Source: Pseudomonas sp. FEN (GTDB lineage Bacteria > Pseudomonadota > Gammaproteobacteria > Pseudomonadales > Pseudomonadaceae). Taken from it: a stretch of 64,000 nucleotides of DNA. The notes under the pieces were generated by a model. That model saw only the letters and a list, made by a program, of their open reading frames with translations. It ran no database searches and had not been told where the DNA came from. Below, piece by piece: positions 55,353 through 64,000 of the stretch; the first letter of the stretch is position 1; each line of letters opens with the position of its first letter. The stretch spans positions 62,001 to 126,000 of the forward strand of contig NZ_CAJFDC010000001.1 of the NCBI RefSeq assembly GCF_904067045.1. Reading direction: 5' to 3'. Both the position numbers and the translations under genes were made by a program.

Positions 55353-56177
55353 TTAGCGGCTGCTCACATGCTGCTCCAGCAGGATCCGGTTGGAGAGAGA
55401 GACCAGCTCACCCTCGTCGGTCAGCAATGTGGTCTTGACCGTGCCGATCTCTTCGATCTGCCCTTCGACCTCACCCACTCGCACTTGTTGCCCAACTTGA
55501 TACAACTCACGCACATAAATTCCCGCAAGAATCTGCCCGGCGATTTCCCGGCTGCCCAACCCCATGGCCAGTGCAACGGCCAGACCAACGGTAATGAGCA
55601 CGATGACAATCACATGGTTCAGCAGGTCGGTCTTGACCTCCAACTGACTGATCGCCACCGAAATACTGATGATAATCACCAGGCCCTGGGCGATTCTCCC
55701 CAGGCCCGAAGCGTAATCCAGACCAACCCCTTCGGCCGCGCCGCGCACCAGCCCGCTGACCAGTTGCGCCAGCAATACACCCACCAGCAGCACCAACGCG
55801 GCACCGAATACCTTGGGCAAATACAGGGCCAGCATGTCGAGCGTAGCTGAAACCCGCTCAAGTCCAAGGGATTCAGCCGCTGAAACCAGGAAAATCAGCA
55901 AAATGAACCAATAGACAATCTTGCCGACCAGCGTCGAGATCGGTACCTGGATGCCGGCACGGCTCAGCAGCTTGGTCAGGCCCGTGCCGCCCATCAACCG
56001 ATCCAGCCCCAGCTTGGCCAACAGCTTGGACAGCAGGGTATCGAGCAGCTTGGCCACCACGAACCCCAGCAATACTACCACCAACGCCCCGAACAGGTTG
56101 GGAATGAAGTTTGCGACTTTGGTCCACAAGGCGGTCATTGCCGTGACGAGGCTCTGGGTCCAGAGGTCAAGTTCCAT
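55353..56177 (-). CDS. cmpX: CmpX mechanosensitive-channel family protein
   Basis: A 274-residue MscS-type inner-membrane protein with five helices (for example LFGALVVVLLGFVVAKLL, IVYWFILLIFLVSA, VFGAALVLLVGVLLAQLV) and a C-terminal domain with VGEVEGQIEEIGTVKTTLLT. It is next to sigX and crfX, the conserved Pseudomonas order. It has been linked to sigX expression and membrane fluidity. Confidence 0.94.
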   Translation of the reverse strand: MELDLWTQSLVTAMTALWTKVANFIPNLFGALVVVLLGFVVAKLLDTLLSKLLAKLGLDRLMGGTGLTKLLSRAGIQVPISTLVGKIVYWFILLIFLVSAAESLGLERVSATLDMLALYLPKVFGAALVLLVGVLLAQLVSGLVRGAAEGVGLDYASGLGRIAQGLVIIISISVAISQLEVKTDLLNHVIVIVLITVGLAVALAMGLGSREIAGQILAGIYVRELYQVGQQVRVGEVEGQIEEIGTVKTTLLTDEGELVSLSNRILLEQHVSSR

Positions 56178-56179
56178 AT

Positions 56180-56425
56180 TCAGTCAGCCTTATCCGTAGA
56201 GCGAGCAATAGGGGTGCGACGGGAAACCGGCGAAACATGCGCCGATCCGTTGTTCAAGGCAATCATCAGCGCCTGCAGCCAATGGCCGAGCAACGTGAAG
56301 AGATCACCGGCGCCAACCTGTCGGTTGGCGGTTTTCAAGACACGCCCGAGACAGGCGTCATCGTCACGGGTGGACGGCGAGGCCTTGAGCATGTCACGCA
56401 GAGACTGTTCGAACGGATCGTGCAT
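56180..56425 (-). CDS. crfX: CrfX small protein
   Basis: An 81-residue hydrophilic protein. The ATG at 56425 (MHDPFEQSLRDMLKAS) has GAGAGG five bases upstream. The GTG at 56431 is less likely. It is two bases from cmpX. It is conserved at this place in Pseudomonas, but its function is not established. Confidence 0.85.
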   Translation of the reverse strand: MHDPFEQSLRDMLKASPSTRDDDACLGRVLKTANRQVGAGDLFTLLGHWLQALMIALNNGSAHVSPVSRRTPIARSTDKAD

Positions 56426-56489
56426 ACGCACCTCTCGGTATATCTGTGAAAGACGCGATCAGTTTTTTGCAGGTCACATGAAACATGTT

Positions 56490-57485
56490 TCAAACCCAAC
56501 GCAAACGTCGGAAAAGCCACCATTGTCCGGCGGCAACGGCGACGATCAGCAGGCACGCGATGACAAAACCATAGGGGTCGCCGGACCACGGAATACCACC
56601 GACATTGATCCCCAGCAGACCGGTCAGGAAGCTCATCGGCAGGAAGATCCCGGTGATGATCCCGAAGCGGTACATGGTCTTGTTCATGCGCACGTTCAGA
56701 CGCCGGTCCTCGGCCTCAAGCACAAGCCCCACGCGCTCGCGAGTCAATTCGAGCTCTTCGAGGTAACGGGTCAGGCTGTTGTTCAATTCGTTCCAATAAC
56801 CGGCATCTTCATCGGCGAACCAGGGCAGCTTGATCCGGCTCAACTGGCCGAAAATATCCCGCTGCGGCGCGAGGAAACGCTTCAGCCCGGCAGCTCGACG
56901 ACGTATCTGCACGATGTCGCCATGTTCGGGACTATACCGTTCGTCGGCGTCTATCTTTTCTTCTTCGTCATCGACCACTTCCGAGAGGTCGCTGACCAGA
57001 TCCTGCACCTTCAAGGTGAGGTATTGCGCGATGTAAAGAATCAGTTCGGCAGCGTTTTTCGGGCCCTTGCCCTGCTCCAACTGCACCAGCAACTCATCGG
57101 TCGCGCGCAATGGCCGCAAGCGCAGGGAAATCACCCGCTGGTGCGCGGCAAAGACTCGCACCGAGACCATGTCTTCAGGCTCGGCACCAGGATTGAGATT
57201 GACCCCGCGCAGAAACAGCAGCAGCTCGCTTTCGGGCAAGGGCAACAGGCGCGGCCGGGTATTTTCTTCCAGCAGCAGATCACAGTTGAACTCGCTCAAG
57301 CCGCTGGACTGGCGCAACCAGGTATGGGTTTGCGGATGGCTACGATCCCAGTGCAGCCAGAGACTTTCCTCCGACCGCAACTGCAGGCCATCCAAGTCCG
57401 TACGAGCAATCGAGCGCGCGCCGCCCTTACCATCCAGAACCAGGGCATGGACCAGCCCCCACTGCGCGTTTTCTTCCTCGAACAT
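56490..57485 (-). CDS. cmaX: CmaX, CorA/ZntB-type metal transporter
   Basis: A 331-residue inner-membrane transporter (ATG 57485, MFEEENAQWGL) with a long cytosolic domain and two C-terminal helices. The pore motif is GIN (LLGINVGG), as in ZntB, rather than GMN of CorA. It is conserved beside crfX. The substrate, likely zinc or another divalent metal, is inferred from the family. Confidence 0.9.
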   Translation of the reverse strand: MFEEENAQWGLVHALVLDGKGGARSIARTDLDGLQLRSEESLWLHWDRSHPQTHTWLRQSSGLSEFNCDLLLEENTRPRLLPLPESELLLFLRGVNLNPGAEPEDMVSVRVFAAHQRVISLRLRPLRATDELLVQLEQGKGPKNAAELILYIAQYLTLKVQDLVSDLSEVVDDEEEKIDADERYSPEHGDIVQIRRRAAGLKRFLAPQRDIFGQLSRIKLPWFADEDAGYWNELNNSLTRYLEELELTRERVGLVLEAEDRRLNVRMNKTMYRFGIITGIFLPMSFLTGLLGINVGGIPWSGDPYGFVIACLLIVAVAAGQWWLFRRLRWV

Positions 57486-57510
57486 CCTTACCCCAATGCG
57501 TTGCAAAAAT

Positions 57511-58002
57511 TTACTCAGGCATCTTCAGCGGGCTCGGTGCAACGATCACACCGTTGTTGTCCGCATAGACATACTCGCCAGGGCGAAAGGTCACGCCGGC
57601 AAAGGTGACAGGGACATTGAGGTCGCCGATACCACGCTTGTCGGTTTTCATCGGATGGCTGGCCAAGGCCTGCACCCCCAGATCGGTCTGGGCAATCACG
57701 TCGACATCACGGATGCAACCGTAGATCACCAGCCCCTCCCAGCCGTTCCTCGCCGCCTTCTCGGCGAGCATGTCGCCGAGCAGGGCACGGCGCAGGGAAC
57801 CACCACCATCGACCACCAGCACCTTGCCCTGGCCACTCTGCTCAACCTGGTCCTTGACCAGGGAGTTGTCCTCGAAGCACTTGATGGTCACGATCTGACC
57901 ACCGAAGGAATCGCGACCGCCGAAGTTACTGAACATCGGCTCAAGCACCTGCACCAACTCCGGATAGGCGTCGCACAGGTCGGGAGTGACGTAATGATCC
58001 AT
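57511..58002 (-). CDS. rraA: RraA family regulator of RNase E
   Basis: A 163-residue protein (ATG 58002, [14 protein letters not shown]) of the RraA fold, with [33 protein letters not shown]. In E. coli RraA binds RNase E and slows it. The RraA fold is shared with dimethylmenaquinone methyltransferase-like and aldolase proteins, so annotation as regulator is by similarity. Confidence 0.92.
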   Translation of the reverse strand: MDHYVTPDLCDAYPELVQVLEPMFSNFGGRDSFGGQIVTIKCFEDNSLVKDQVEQSGQGKVLVVDGGGSLRRALLGDMLAEKAARNGWEGLVIYGCIRDVDVIAQTDLGVQALASHPMKTDKRGIGDLNVPVTFAGVTFRPGEYVYADNNGVIVAPSPLKMPE

Positions 58003-58156
58003 GGGTAAACTCCTGCTGATGGAATTGAAAATGCCAGACTTCACCGGTTGCGCGACAAAGATGAAACGCTTGCCCCGGCTGAATGTTTAGACAATGACCC
58101 AAAACGCTCAACGCGTCATATCTTAGCCTTTACCACTCGTCAGCGGAATGCCCTTG

Positions 58157-59146
58157 TCAGGGCGTTTCCTGAACGACGCCTGACTCACGCGACAAGAAAG
58201 CCTGTTGGTCGCGCAGCCAATCGGCCACCCGCGGCCAGACTTCGGCCTGGGCCGGCTTGCTGACCAGCATCTCGACATGGCCGAAATCAGAGCTGAAACC
58301 CTGTTCGCGCGCCAGGCAGAGGAAGTGTTTGGCCGGCGAGCCGATCTGTTCGAACAGCTTGCGACAGGCCCAGGCCGGGTCCTGATGATCGCCGGTCGCG
58401 GTGACCGCGAGCACCGGCACCCGCACCTCGGCCAAGCCGGCCCACCAGTCCCGCTCGGCATCCCGGAAACGCCCGAACAGGCCGTGCCAGCGCAAGCTTT
58501 CCAGGGCCAGGCCAATGGGTTCGTCCTCCGGGCCACGCTTGAGACGCGAACCGGACAAATGCGCGAAACGCCTGAGCAGCAAGCGGCCGCCCCACTCCAC
58601 CGGTGGAATCTTCAAAGGCCAGTAGGTGCGACTGACCTGGCAACCGAAAAACGCCGCCGAGGCGACTGCCGGCTCCCCCAGGTATTGACCGCCCAACGCG
58701 GCAGCCAGAGTGGTGCCACCGAGGGAGTGGCCAAGCCAGTGGGGAATCTGCCCACTCTGCTCACGCACGAACGCGGCGATGGCCGGCAGGTCGTAGCGAG
58801 CGTAATCGGCCACGCGATTGCGTCGATAGCCGTGATTGCGCACCGACAGTCCGTGACCGCGCATCTCCGGGATCCACACGTCGAACCCGGCACGCGCCAG
58901 GTAGGCACCCAGGCCAATACCCTTGGCGGAATACCAGAAACGCCGATTGGAGAAGCTGCCATGCAGCAGGATCACCGGCACGCCACGTGCCTCGGGCTCG
59001 TCAGCAAGGCCCAGGCGGGTGACCGCCAGTTCGACCGTGCCATCAGGACTGTTACCCGGTTTCAAACGATAGACGTCTTCGCAGAGATCGCCACGACGCT
59101 CGGCGCTGATCAAGGCCACCGGAAATAGATTGCTGCTGCTTTGCAT
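58157..59146 (-). CDS. alpha/beta-hydrolase esterase
   Basis: A 329-residue hydrolase (ATG 59146, MQSSSNLFPVALISAERRG). The oxyanion loop ILLHGSFSNRRFW and the nucleophile GHSLGGTTLAAAL are intact. The acid and histidine positions (VTATGDHQDPAW, SDFGHVEMLVS) fit a serine esterase or lipase. Substrate unknown. It lies between rraA and ppsA, as in P. aeruginosa. Confidence 0.9.
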   Translation of the reverse strand: MQSSSNLFPVALISAERRGDLCEDVYRLKPGNSPDGTVELAVTRLGLADEPEARGVPVILLHGSFSNRRFWYSAKGIGLGAYLARAGFDVWIPEMRGHGLSVRNHGYRRNRVADYARYDLPAIAAFVREQSGQIPHWLGHSLGGTTLAAALGGQYLGEPAVASAAFFGCQVSRTYWPLKIPPVEWGGRLLLRRFAHLSGSRLKRGPEDEPIGLALESLRWHGLFGRFRDAERDWWAGLAEVRVPVLAVTATGDHQDPAWACRKLFEQIGSPAKHFLCLAREQGFSSDFGHVEMLVSKPAQAEVWPRVADWLRDQQAFLSRESGVVQETP

Positions 59147-59159
59147 AAGACTCTTGCAC

Positions 59160-59190
59160 AAAAAAGGGCGACCCACGTGGGCTCGCCCTG
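59160..59190 (-). terminator. terminator downstream of ppsA
   Basis: On the minus strand a long stem (AGGGCGAGCCCAC with GTGGGTCGCCCT, one mismatch) is followed by T(6). It stands between the REP region and the esterase gene. Confidence 0.8.
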
Positions 59191-59241
59191 AAAATAAGAT
59201 TTTACAACATCGAGCACGGATTCTGCTTACGACATAAGTCG

Positions 59242-59313
59242 GTAGGAGCATGACTTTCCAGCGAAGCTTTTAGCGCCCTCGAGGACGCCTTCGCGAGCAA
59301 GCTCTGCTCCTAC
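59242..59313. repeat. REP element, arms GTAGGAGCA
   Basis: A nine-base inverted repeat, GTAGGAGCA (59242-59250) with TGCTCCTAC (59305-59313), flanks a core. The 34 bases of that core at 59259-59292 recur with one mismatch in the next element. Confidence 0.75.
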
Positions 59314-59358
59314 AGTACAGCGTTGTACGCAGTTTTTGCGCATAACCCTGAGGAGCAC

Positions 59359-59425
59359 GGCTTGCCGGGACGCCGCACCGCAGCGAAGCCTTTAGCGCCC
59401 TCGAGGACGCCTTCTCCGGCAAGCC
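59359..59425. repeat. REP element, arms GGCTTGCCGG
   Basis: A ten-base inverted repeat, GGCTTGCCGG (59359-59368) with CCGGCAAGCC (59416-59425). The core at 59381-59414 is the near-copy of the preceding element's core. Confidence 0.75.
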
Positions 59426-59438
59426 ACCTCCACCAAGG

Positions 59439-61814
59439 TCAGGCCTGCGCCTGCCCTTCGGCCAGGAAGAACCAGGTCTCCAGTACGGAGTCCGGGTTCA
59501 GCGACACGCTTTCAATGCCCTGCTCCATCAACCAGCGCGCCAGGTCCGGATGATCGGAAGGCCCCTGACCGCAGATGCCGATGTACTTGCCAGCCTTGTT
59601 GCAAGCCTGGATGGCATTGGACAACAGTTTCTTCACCGCAGGGTTACGCTCGTCGAACAGGTGCGCAATGATCCCGGAGTCACGATCCAGGCCCAGGGTC
59701 AACTGGGTCAGGTCGTTGGAACCGATGGAGAAGCCATCGAAGTACTCGAGGAACTCGTCGGCCATGATCGCGTTGGACGGCAACTCGCACATCATGATCA
59801 CGCGCAGGCCATTATCGCCACGGGCCAGGCCATTGGCGGCGAGCAGGTCGACCACCTGGCTGGCTTCGCCAAGGGTACGGACGAAGGGCACCATGATCTC
59901 GACGTTGGTCAGGCCCATCTCGTTGCGCACGCGCTTGAGGGCACGGCATTCGAGCTCGAAGCAGTCACGGAAGGCCTCGCTGATGTAGCGCGACGCCCCG
60001 CGGAAACCCAGCATCGGGTTTTCTTCTTCCGGCTCGTAGAGCTTGCCACCGATCAGGTTGGCGTACTCGTTGGACTTGAAGTCCGACAACCGCACGATGA
60101 CCTTCTTCGGCCAGAAGGCCGCCGCCAGGGTACTGATGCCCTCTACCAGTTTCTCGACATAAAAACCGACCGGATCGTCGTAACCGGCGATGCGCTTGTC
60201 GACGCTGTCCTTGATTTCCGACGGCAGACCGGCGTAGTTCAGCAGCGCCTTGGGGTGCACGCCGATCATGCGGTTGATGATGAATTCCAGGCGGGCCAGG
60301 CCGACGCCGGCGTTCGGCAACTGCGCGAAGTCGAAGGCGCGGTCCGGGTTGCCGACGTTCATCATGATCTTGAACGGCAGCTCCGGCATGGCATCGACGG
60401 AGTTTTTCTTGATATCGAAGCCCAGTTCGCCTTCGAAGATGTAGCCGGTGTCGCCTTCGGCACAGGAAACGGTGACGCCCTGGCCTTCCTTCAACAGTTG
60501 GGTGGCGTTGCCGCAGCCCACCACCGCCGGGATCCCCAGCTCACGGGCGATGATCGCCGCGTGACAGGTACGCCCGCCACGGTTGGTAACGATGGCGCTG
60601 GCGCGCTTCATCACCGGCTCCCAGTCCGGATCGGTCATGTCGGAGACCAGCACGTCGCCCGGCTGGACCTTATCCATCTCGGAGACGTCGTGGATGATCC
60701 GTACCTTGCCGGCGCCGATGCGCTGGCCGATGGCACGGCCTTCCACCAGCACGGTACCGGTTTCCTTGAGCAGGTAGCGCTCCATGACGTTGGCCTGGGT
60801 GCGACTCTTCACGGTTTCCGGACGAGCCTGGACGATGTACAGCTTGCCGTCGTCACCATCCTTGGCCCACTCGATATCCATCGGGCACTTGTAGTGTTTC
60901 TCGATGATCATTGCCTGCTTGGCCAGTTCGCTGACTTCGGCATCGCTGAGGCAGAAACGCGCGCGCTCGGCCTTGTCGACATCGACGGTCTTGACCGAAC
61001 GACCGGCCTTGGCTTCGTCGCCGTAGATCATCTTGATCGCCTTGCTGCCCAGGTTGCGGCGCAGGATGGCGGGACGACCGGCTTCGAGGGTGCCCTTGTG
61101 CACGTAGAACTCATCCGGGTTCACCGCGCCTTGCACGACGGTCTCGCCCAGGCCGTAGGCGCCGGTGATGAACACCACGTCACGGAAACCCGACTCGGTG
61201 TCGAGGGTGAACATCACCCCGGCGGTGCCGGTTTCCGAACGCACCATGCGCTGCACGCCAGCGGACAGGGCCACCAGCTTGTGGTCGAAGCCCTGGTGCA
61301 CGCGGTAGGAGATGGCGCGGTCATTGAACAACGAGGCGAACACTTCCTTGGCCGCGCGAATGACGTTTTCCACGCCGCGGATATTCAGGAAGGTTTCCTG
61401 CTGGCCGGCGAAGGACGCGTCCGGCAGGTCTTCGGCGGTCGCCGAGGAACGCACGGCCACGGCCATGTCCGGGTTGCCCGCCGACAGCGTGGCGAAGGCC
61501 GTGCGGATCTCGGCGTTGAGCTTCTCGGGGAACTCGGCCTCCATGATCCACTGGCGAATCTGCGCGCCGGTTCTGGCCAGGGCGTTGACGTCATCCACAT
61601 CCAGCGCATCCAGCGCCGCGTGGATCTGGTCGTTCAGGCCACTGAGTTCGAGAAAATCACGATACGCCTGAGCCGTAGTGGCAAAGCCGCCGGGGACCGA
61701 CACACCGGCACCCGCGAGGTTACTGATCATCTCGCCGAGGGATGCGTTCTTGCCCCCTACGTGCTCTACATCATGGACGCCGAGCTTATCGAGGGAAACT
61801 ACGTACTCTACCAA
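59439..61814 (-). CDS. ppsA: phosphoenolpyruvate synthase
   Basis: Makes PEP from pyruvate and ATP for gluconeogenesis. The 791-residue protein starts at TTG 61814 ([26 protein letters not shown]), preceded by GGAGAG. The frame upstream to 61931 is not used. The phosphohistidine motif is [14 protein letters not shown], and the C-terminal catalytic region ends [15 protein letters not shown]. It is divergent from ppsR, which controls it by phosphorylation. Confidence 0.97.
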   Translation of the reverse strand: MVEYVVSLDKLGVHDVEHVGGKNASLGEMISNLAGAGVSVPGGFATTAQAYRDFLELSGLNDQIHAALDALDVDDVNALARTGAQIRQWIMEAEFPEKLNAEIRTAFATLSAGNPDMAVAVRSSATAEDLPDASFAGQQETFLNIRGVENVIRAAKEVFASLFNDRAISYRVHQGFDHKLVALSAGVQRMVRSETGTAGVMFTLDTESGFRDVVFITGAYGLGETVVQGAVNPDEFYVHKGTLEAGRPAILRRNLGSKAIKMIYGDEAKAGRSVKTVDVDKAERARFCLSDAEVSELAKQAMIIEKHYKCPMDIEWAKDGDDGKLYIVQARPETVKSRTQANVMERYLLKETGTVLVEGRAIGQRIGAGKVRIIHDVSEMDKVQPGDVLVSDMTDPDWEPVMKRASAIVTNRGGRTCHAAIIARELGIPAVVGCGNATQLLKEGQGVTVSCAEGDTGYIFEGELGFDIKKNSVDAMPELPFKIMMNVGNPDRAFDFAQLPNAGVGLARLEFIINRMIGVHPKALLNYAGLPSEIKDSVDKRIAGYDDPVGFYVEKLVEGISTLAAAFWPKKVIVRLSDFKSNEYANLIGGKLYEPEEENPMLGFRGASRYISEAFRDCFELECRALKRVRNEMGLTNVEIMVPFVRTLGEASQVVDLLAANGLARGDNGLRVIMMCELPSNAIMADEFLEYFDGFSIGSNDLTQLTLGLDRDSGIIAHLFDERNPAVKKLLSNAIQACNKAGKYIGICGQGPSDHPDLARWLMEQGIESVSLNPDSVLETWFFLAEGQAQA

Positions 61815-61994
61815 GGTGATCTCTCCACTAACTGTATCTGTATTGGAAAAGCTCAGGAGCGGGCTGCTCTGTGGCAGGTTGATCCGCCATGTGGCCTGGA
61901 CCTGGAAAATAAGTGAGAATGCAGGCCACACCGGGCCGGCAAACCGCGCCTATCATATCCAAGATTCGTCATCAGCTTAAGGCCCAAGGTGCAA

Positions 61995-62813
61995 ATGAAA
62001 CGATCTGCGTTCTTTATCTCCGATGGAACCGGCATCACCGCCGAAACCCTGGGTCAAAGCCTGCTCGCGCAGTTCGAGAACATTACCTTCGCCAAATTCA
62101 CCCGCCCTTATATCGACAACGCCGACAAGGCGCGGGCCATGGTACAACAAATCAATATCGCCGCCGAAAAGGACGGATTCCGTCCGATCATCTTCGATAC
62201 CATCGTCAACCAGGACATTCGTGAGATTCTCGCCACCTCCAATGGTTTCATGATCGACATTTTTTCTACCTTTCTTGCCCCACTGGAGCAGGAACTGAGC
62301 GAGCATTCGTCCTACTCGGTGGGCAAGTCCCACTCCATCGGCGGCAACTCCAACTACATGGAGCGCATCGAGGCGGTGAACTTCGCCCTGGACAACGACG
62401 ACGGCGCCCGCACCCACTATTACGACAAGGCCGACCTGATCCTGGTCGGCGTGTCGCGCTGTGGCAAGACCCCGACCTGCCTGTACATGGCGATGCAATT
62501 CGGCATCCGCGCGGCCAACTACCCGTTGACCGAAGAAGACATGGAGCGCCTGCAACTGCCTACCGCCCTGCGCGCCCACCAGCATAAGCTGTTCGGCCTG
62601 ACCATCGACCCCGACCGCCTCACCGCGATCCGCAACGAGCGCAAGCCCAATAGCCGCTACTCCAGCTATGCCCAGTGCGAGTTCGAAGTGCGCGAGGTGG
62701 AAAACCTGTTCCGCCGGGAAAATATTCCCCATATCAATTCCACGCATTTTTCCGTGGAAGAGATCTCGGCGAAGATCCTCGTCGAAAAAGGCGTGGAGCG
62801 GCGTTTCAAGTAA
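61995..62813 (+). CDS. ppsR: PEP synthase regulatory protein (PSRP, DUF299)
   Basis: A 272-residue bifunctional kinase/pyrophosphorylase. ATG 61995 ([20 protein letters not shown]) is the family start. The P-loop-like [15 protein letters not shown] is intact. It phosphorylates and reactivates PpsA using ADP and Pi. It is divergent from ppsA with a 180-base intergenic region, so both may share regulatory sites. Confidence 0.95.
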   Translation: MKRSAFFISDGTGITAETLGQSLLAQFENITFAKFTRPYIDNADKARAMVQQINIAAEKDGFRPIIFDTIVNQDIREILATSNGFMIDIFSTFLAPLEQELSEHSSYSVGKSHSIGGNSNYMERIEAVNFALDNDDGARTHYYDKADLILVGVSRCGKTPTCLYMAMQFGIRAANYPLTEEDMERLQLPTALRAHQHKLFGLTIDPDRLTAIRNERKPNSRYSSYAQCEFEVREVENLFRRENIPHINSTHFSVEEISAKILVEKGVERRFK

Positions 62814-62834
62814 CACCGCCGGGTAAAACCTTCT

Positions 62835-62875
62835 GCTTGTGCGGGGCCTGTGCCCGCGAAGAGGCCGGCACAAGC
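62835..62875. repeat. REP-like inverted repeat between ppsR and prpD
   Basis: GCTTGTGC (62835-62842) pairs with GCACAAGC (62868-62875). The enclosed bases contain GTGCCCGCGAAGAGGCCGG. It lies between convergent genes, and no T-run terminator is visible there. Confidence 0.6.
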
Positions 62876-62878
62876 CAC

Positions 62879-64000
62879 CTAGATCACGAACAGATCGACG
62901 AACCGCTGCACCGGCGTCGCCTCCAGGCGCGCCGGATCCGTGCACAAGGCGAAGATCCCGGCGCTACGCTGGCTGCTGAAGCGCGTCGCCAGATTCGCCC
63001 TGAACTTGTCCTCCAGCAATGGAATACCCTCGACCCGGCGACGACGATGGCCGATCGGGTATTCGACCACCACCTGCTCGGTACTCGTGCCGTCCTTGAA
63101 AAATACCTGCACGGCATTGGCGATCGAACGCTTGTCGGGCTCCAGGTACTCACGGGTGTAACGCGGTTCCTCGACAATCACCATCTTCTCGCGCAGCACA
63201 TCGATGATCGGATGGCTCGCGTGGAAATCATCCTCATAGTGCTCGGCCACCAGATTGCCGAAGGCCAGCGGCACCGCCGTCATGTACTGGAGGCAGTGGT
63301 CACGGTCGGCGGCGTTGGCCAGTTTGCCGACCTTGGAAATGATCCGAATCGCCGACTCGTGGGTGGTAATCACGATCCGGTCGATCTGCCCCAGACGGTT
63401 TCTGACCTGAGGATGCAACGTCACCGCGGCTTCACAGGCGGTCTGCGCGTGGAACTCGGCTGGAAAACTGATCTTGAACAACACGTTTTCCATGACGTAG
63501 CTGCCGTACGGCTGGGAAAGCCTGAAGACGCGCTTGTCCGCGGGCTTGAGCGCCAGGTCCTTGCTGGTGTGACTGAACAGCACGTCATAGAAGCCCCATT
63601 GCGGCGCGCTCAACACCCCCGGAATGCCCATCTCTCCACGCAAGGCGATATCCGCCAGGCGTACACCGCGACTGCTCGCATCGCCCGCCGCCCAGGATTT
63701 GCGCGAACCGGCATTCGGCGCGTGACGATAGGTCCGCAGGGCCTGACCATCGACAAAGGCATGGGACAGCGCCGCCAACAGTTGTTCACGGTTGGCCCCC
63801 ATCAGTTTGGCGGTGACCGCGGTCGAGGCGACTTTCACCAGCAACACATGGTCCAGGCCGACCCGATTGAAGGAGTTTTCCAGGGCGATCACGCCTTGAA
63901 TCTCGTGAGCCATGATCATTGCTTCCAACACCGTTCGCACGCTCAACGGTGCCTCGCCGTTGGCCACGCGCTTCTGCGACAGATGATCGGCAACCGCGAG
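62879..64000 (-). CDS. prpD: 2-methylcitrate dehydratase PrpD, partial (5' end off window)
   Basis: The frame is open to the right edge, giving the C-terminal 373 residues. They match MmgE/PrpD-family 2-methylcitrate dehydratase of the propionate (methylcitrate) pathway: [40 protein letters not shown] and the C-terminal [20 protein letters not shown]. It stops at 62879. Any other prp genes would be outside the window to the right. Confidence 0.93.
   Translation of the reverse strand, partial: LAVADHLSQKRVANGEAPLSVRTVLEAMIMAHEIQGVIALENSFNRVGLDHVLLVKVASTAVTAKLMGANREQLLAALSHAFVDGQALRTYRHAPNAGSRKSWAAGDASSRGVRLADIALRGEMGIPGVLSAPQWGFYDVLFSHTSKDLALKPADKRVFRLSQPYGSYVMENVLFKISFPAEFHAQTACEAAVTLHPQVRNRLGQIDRIVITTHESAIRIISKVGKLANAADRDHCLQYMTAVPLAFGNLVAEHYEDDFHASHPIIDVLREKMVIVEEPRYTREYLEPDKRSIANAVQVFFKDGTSTEQVVVEYPIGHRRRRVEGIPLLEDKFRANLATRFSSQRSAGIFALCTDPARLEATPVQRFVDLFVI

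Noticed and set aside
59550..61916. 788-codon open frame opposite ppsA
   Set aside because: Shadow of ppsA. The PpsA reading shows all catalytic motifs.

Overview
The window is a chromosomal segment of a fluorescent Pseudomonas, most likely the P. fluorescens complex. The evidence is high GC with strong G/C third positions, rgsA, the fab/rne cluster, the oprF-sigX-cmpX-crfX-cmaX block, rmf, REP palindromes of the fluorescens type, and protein sequences that read as near-identical to Pseudomonas families. Gene names come from recognising the translated sequences. Comparisons with P. aeruginosa PAO1 gene order are from memory.

Layout. 1-2464: end of a DUF4823 lipoprotein gene, a REP doublet, moaA and a TetR regulator. 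2740-2857: an RgsA-like small RNA. 2925-13088 (all minus): tatD-pilZ-holB-tmk-mltG-pabC-fabF-acpP-fabG-fabD-plsX-rpmF-yceD, the lipid-synthesis superoperon read right to left. 13195-16474: yceF/maf, then sppA, a HAD phosphatase and rluC. 16504-20498: RNase E behind a leader of about 650 nt. 20713-23266: an accessory pair, a large peptidoglycan-hydrolase toxin followed by a small AT-rich exported protein that looks like its immunity partner. 23335-27689: a molybdenum hydroxylase (isoquinoline-oxidoreductase type, iorAB) with XdhC and MocA-type cofactor genes. 28051-32573: murB-ptpA-kdsB-ycaR-lpxK-exbD-exbB, almost all overlapping. 32690-42902: comEC, a DUF2062 protein, an ABC-2 exporter, a GST, an FadE-type acyl-CoA dehydrogenase, a PA2817-like protein, a LysR regulator and a LysE exporter. 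42966-43379: two tandem Glu-Gly tRNA pairs with one strong promoter. 43711-50857: a membrane protein, yggL, dacB, rlmKL, rmf and pyrD.

50945-53458 is the most unusual stretch. Four minus-strand genes encode an InvF-like AraC activator, a SicA-like type III chaperone, an IacP-like acyl carrier protein and a truncated HilA-like winged-helix regulator. This is the regulatory and chaperone core of an SPI-1 (Inv/Mxi-Spa) type III secretion system, with no secretion apparatus or translocator gene beside it. In the IacP-like protein the residue that aligns with the phosphopantetheine serine is aspartate. 53583-64000 returns to core genome: oprF, sigX, cmpX, crfX, cmaX, rraA, an alpha/beta hydrolase, ppsA, divergent ppsR, and the 3' part of prpD.

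The two accessory inserts, the toxin pair and the type III remnant, are the best candidates for undescribed biology. The remaining genes are conserved housekeeping functions in envelope, lipid and RNA metabolism.
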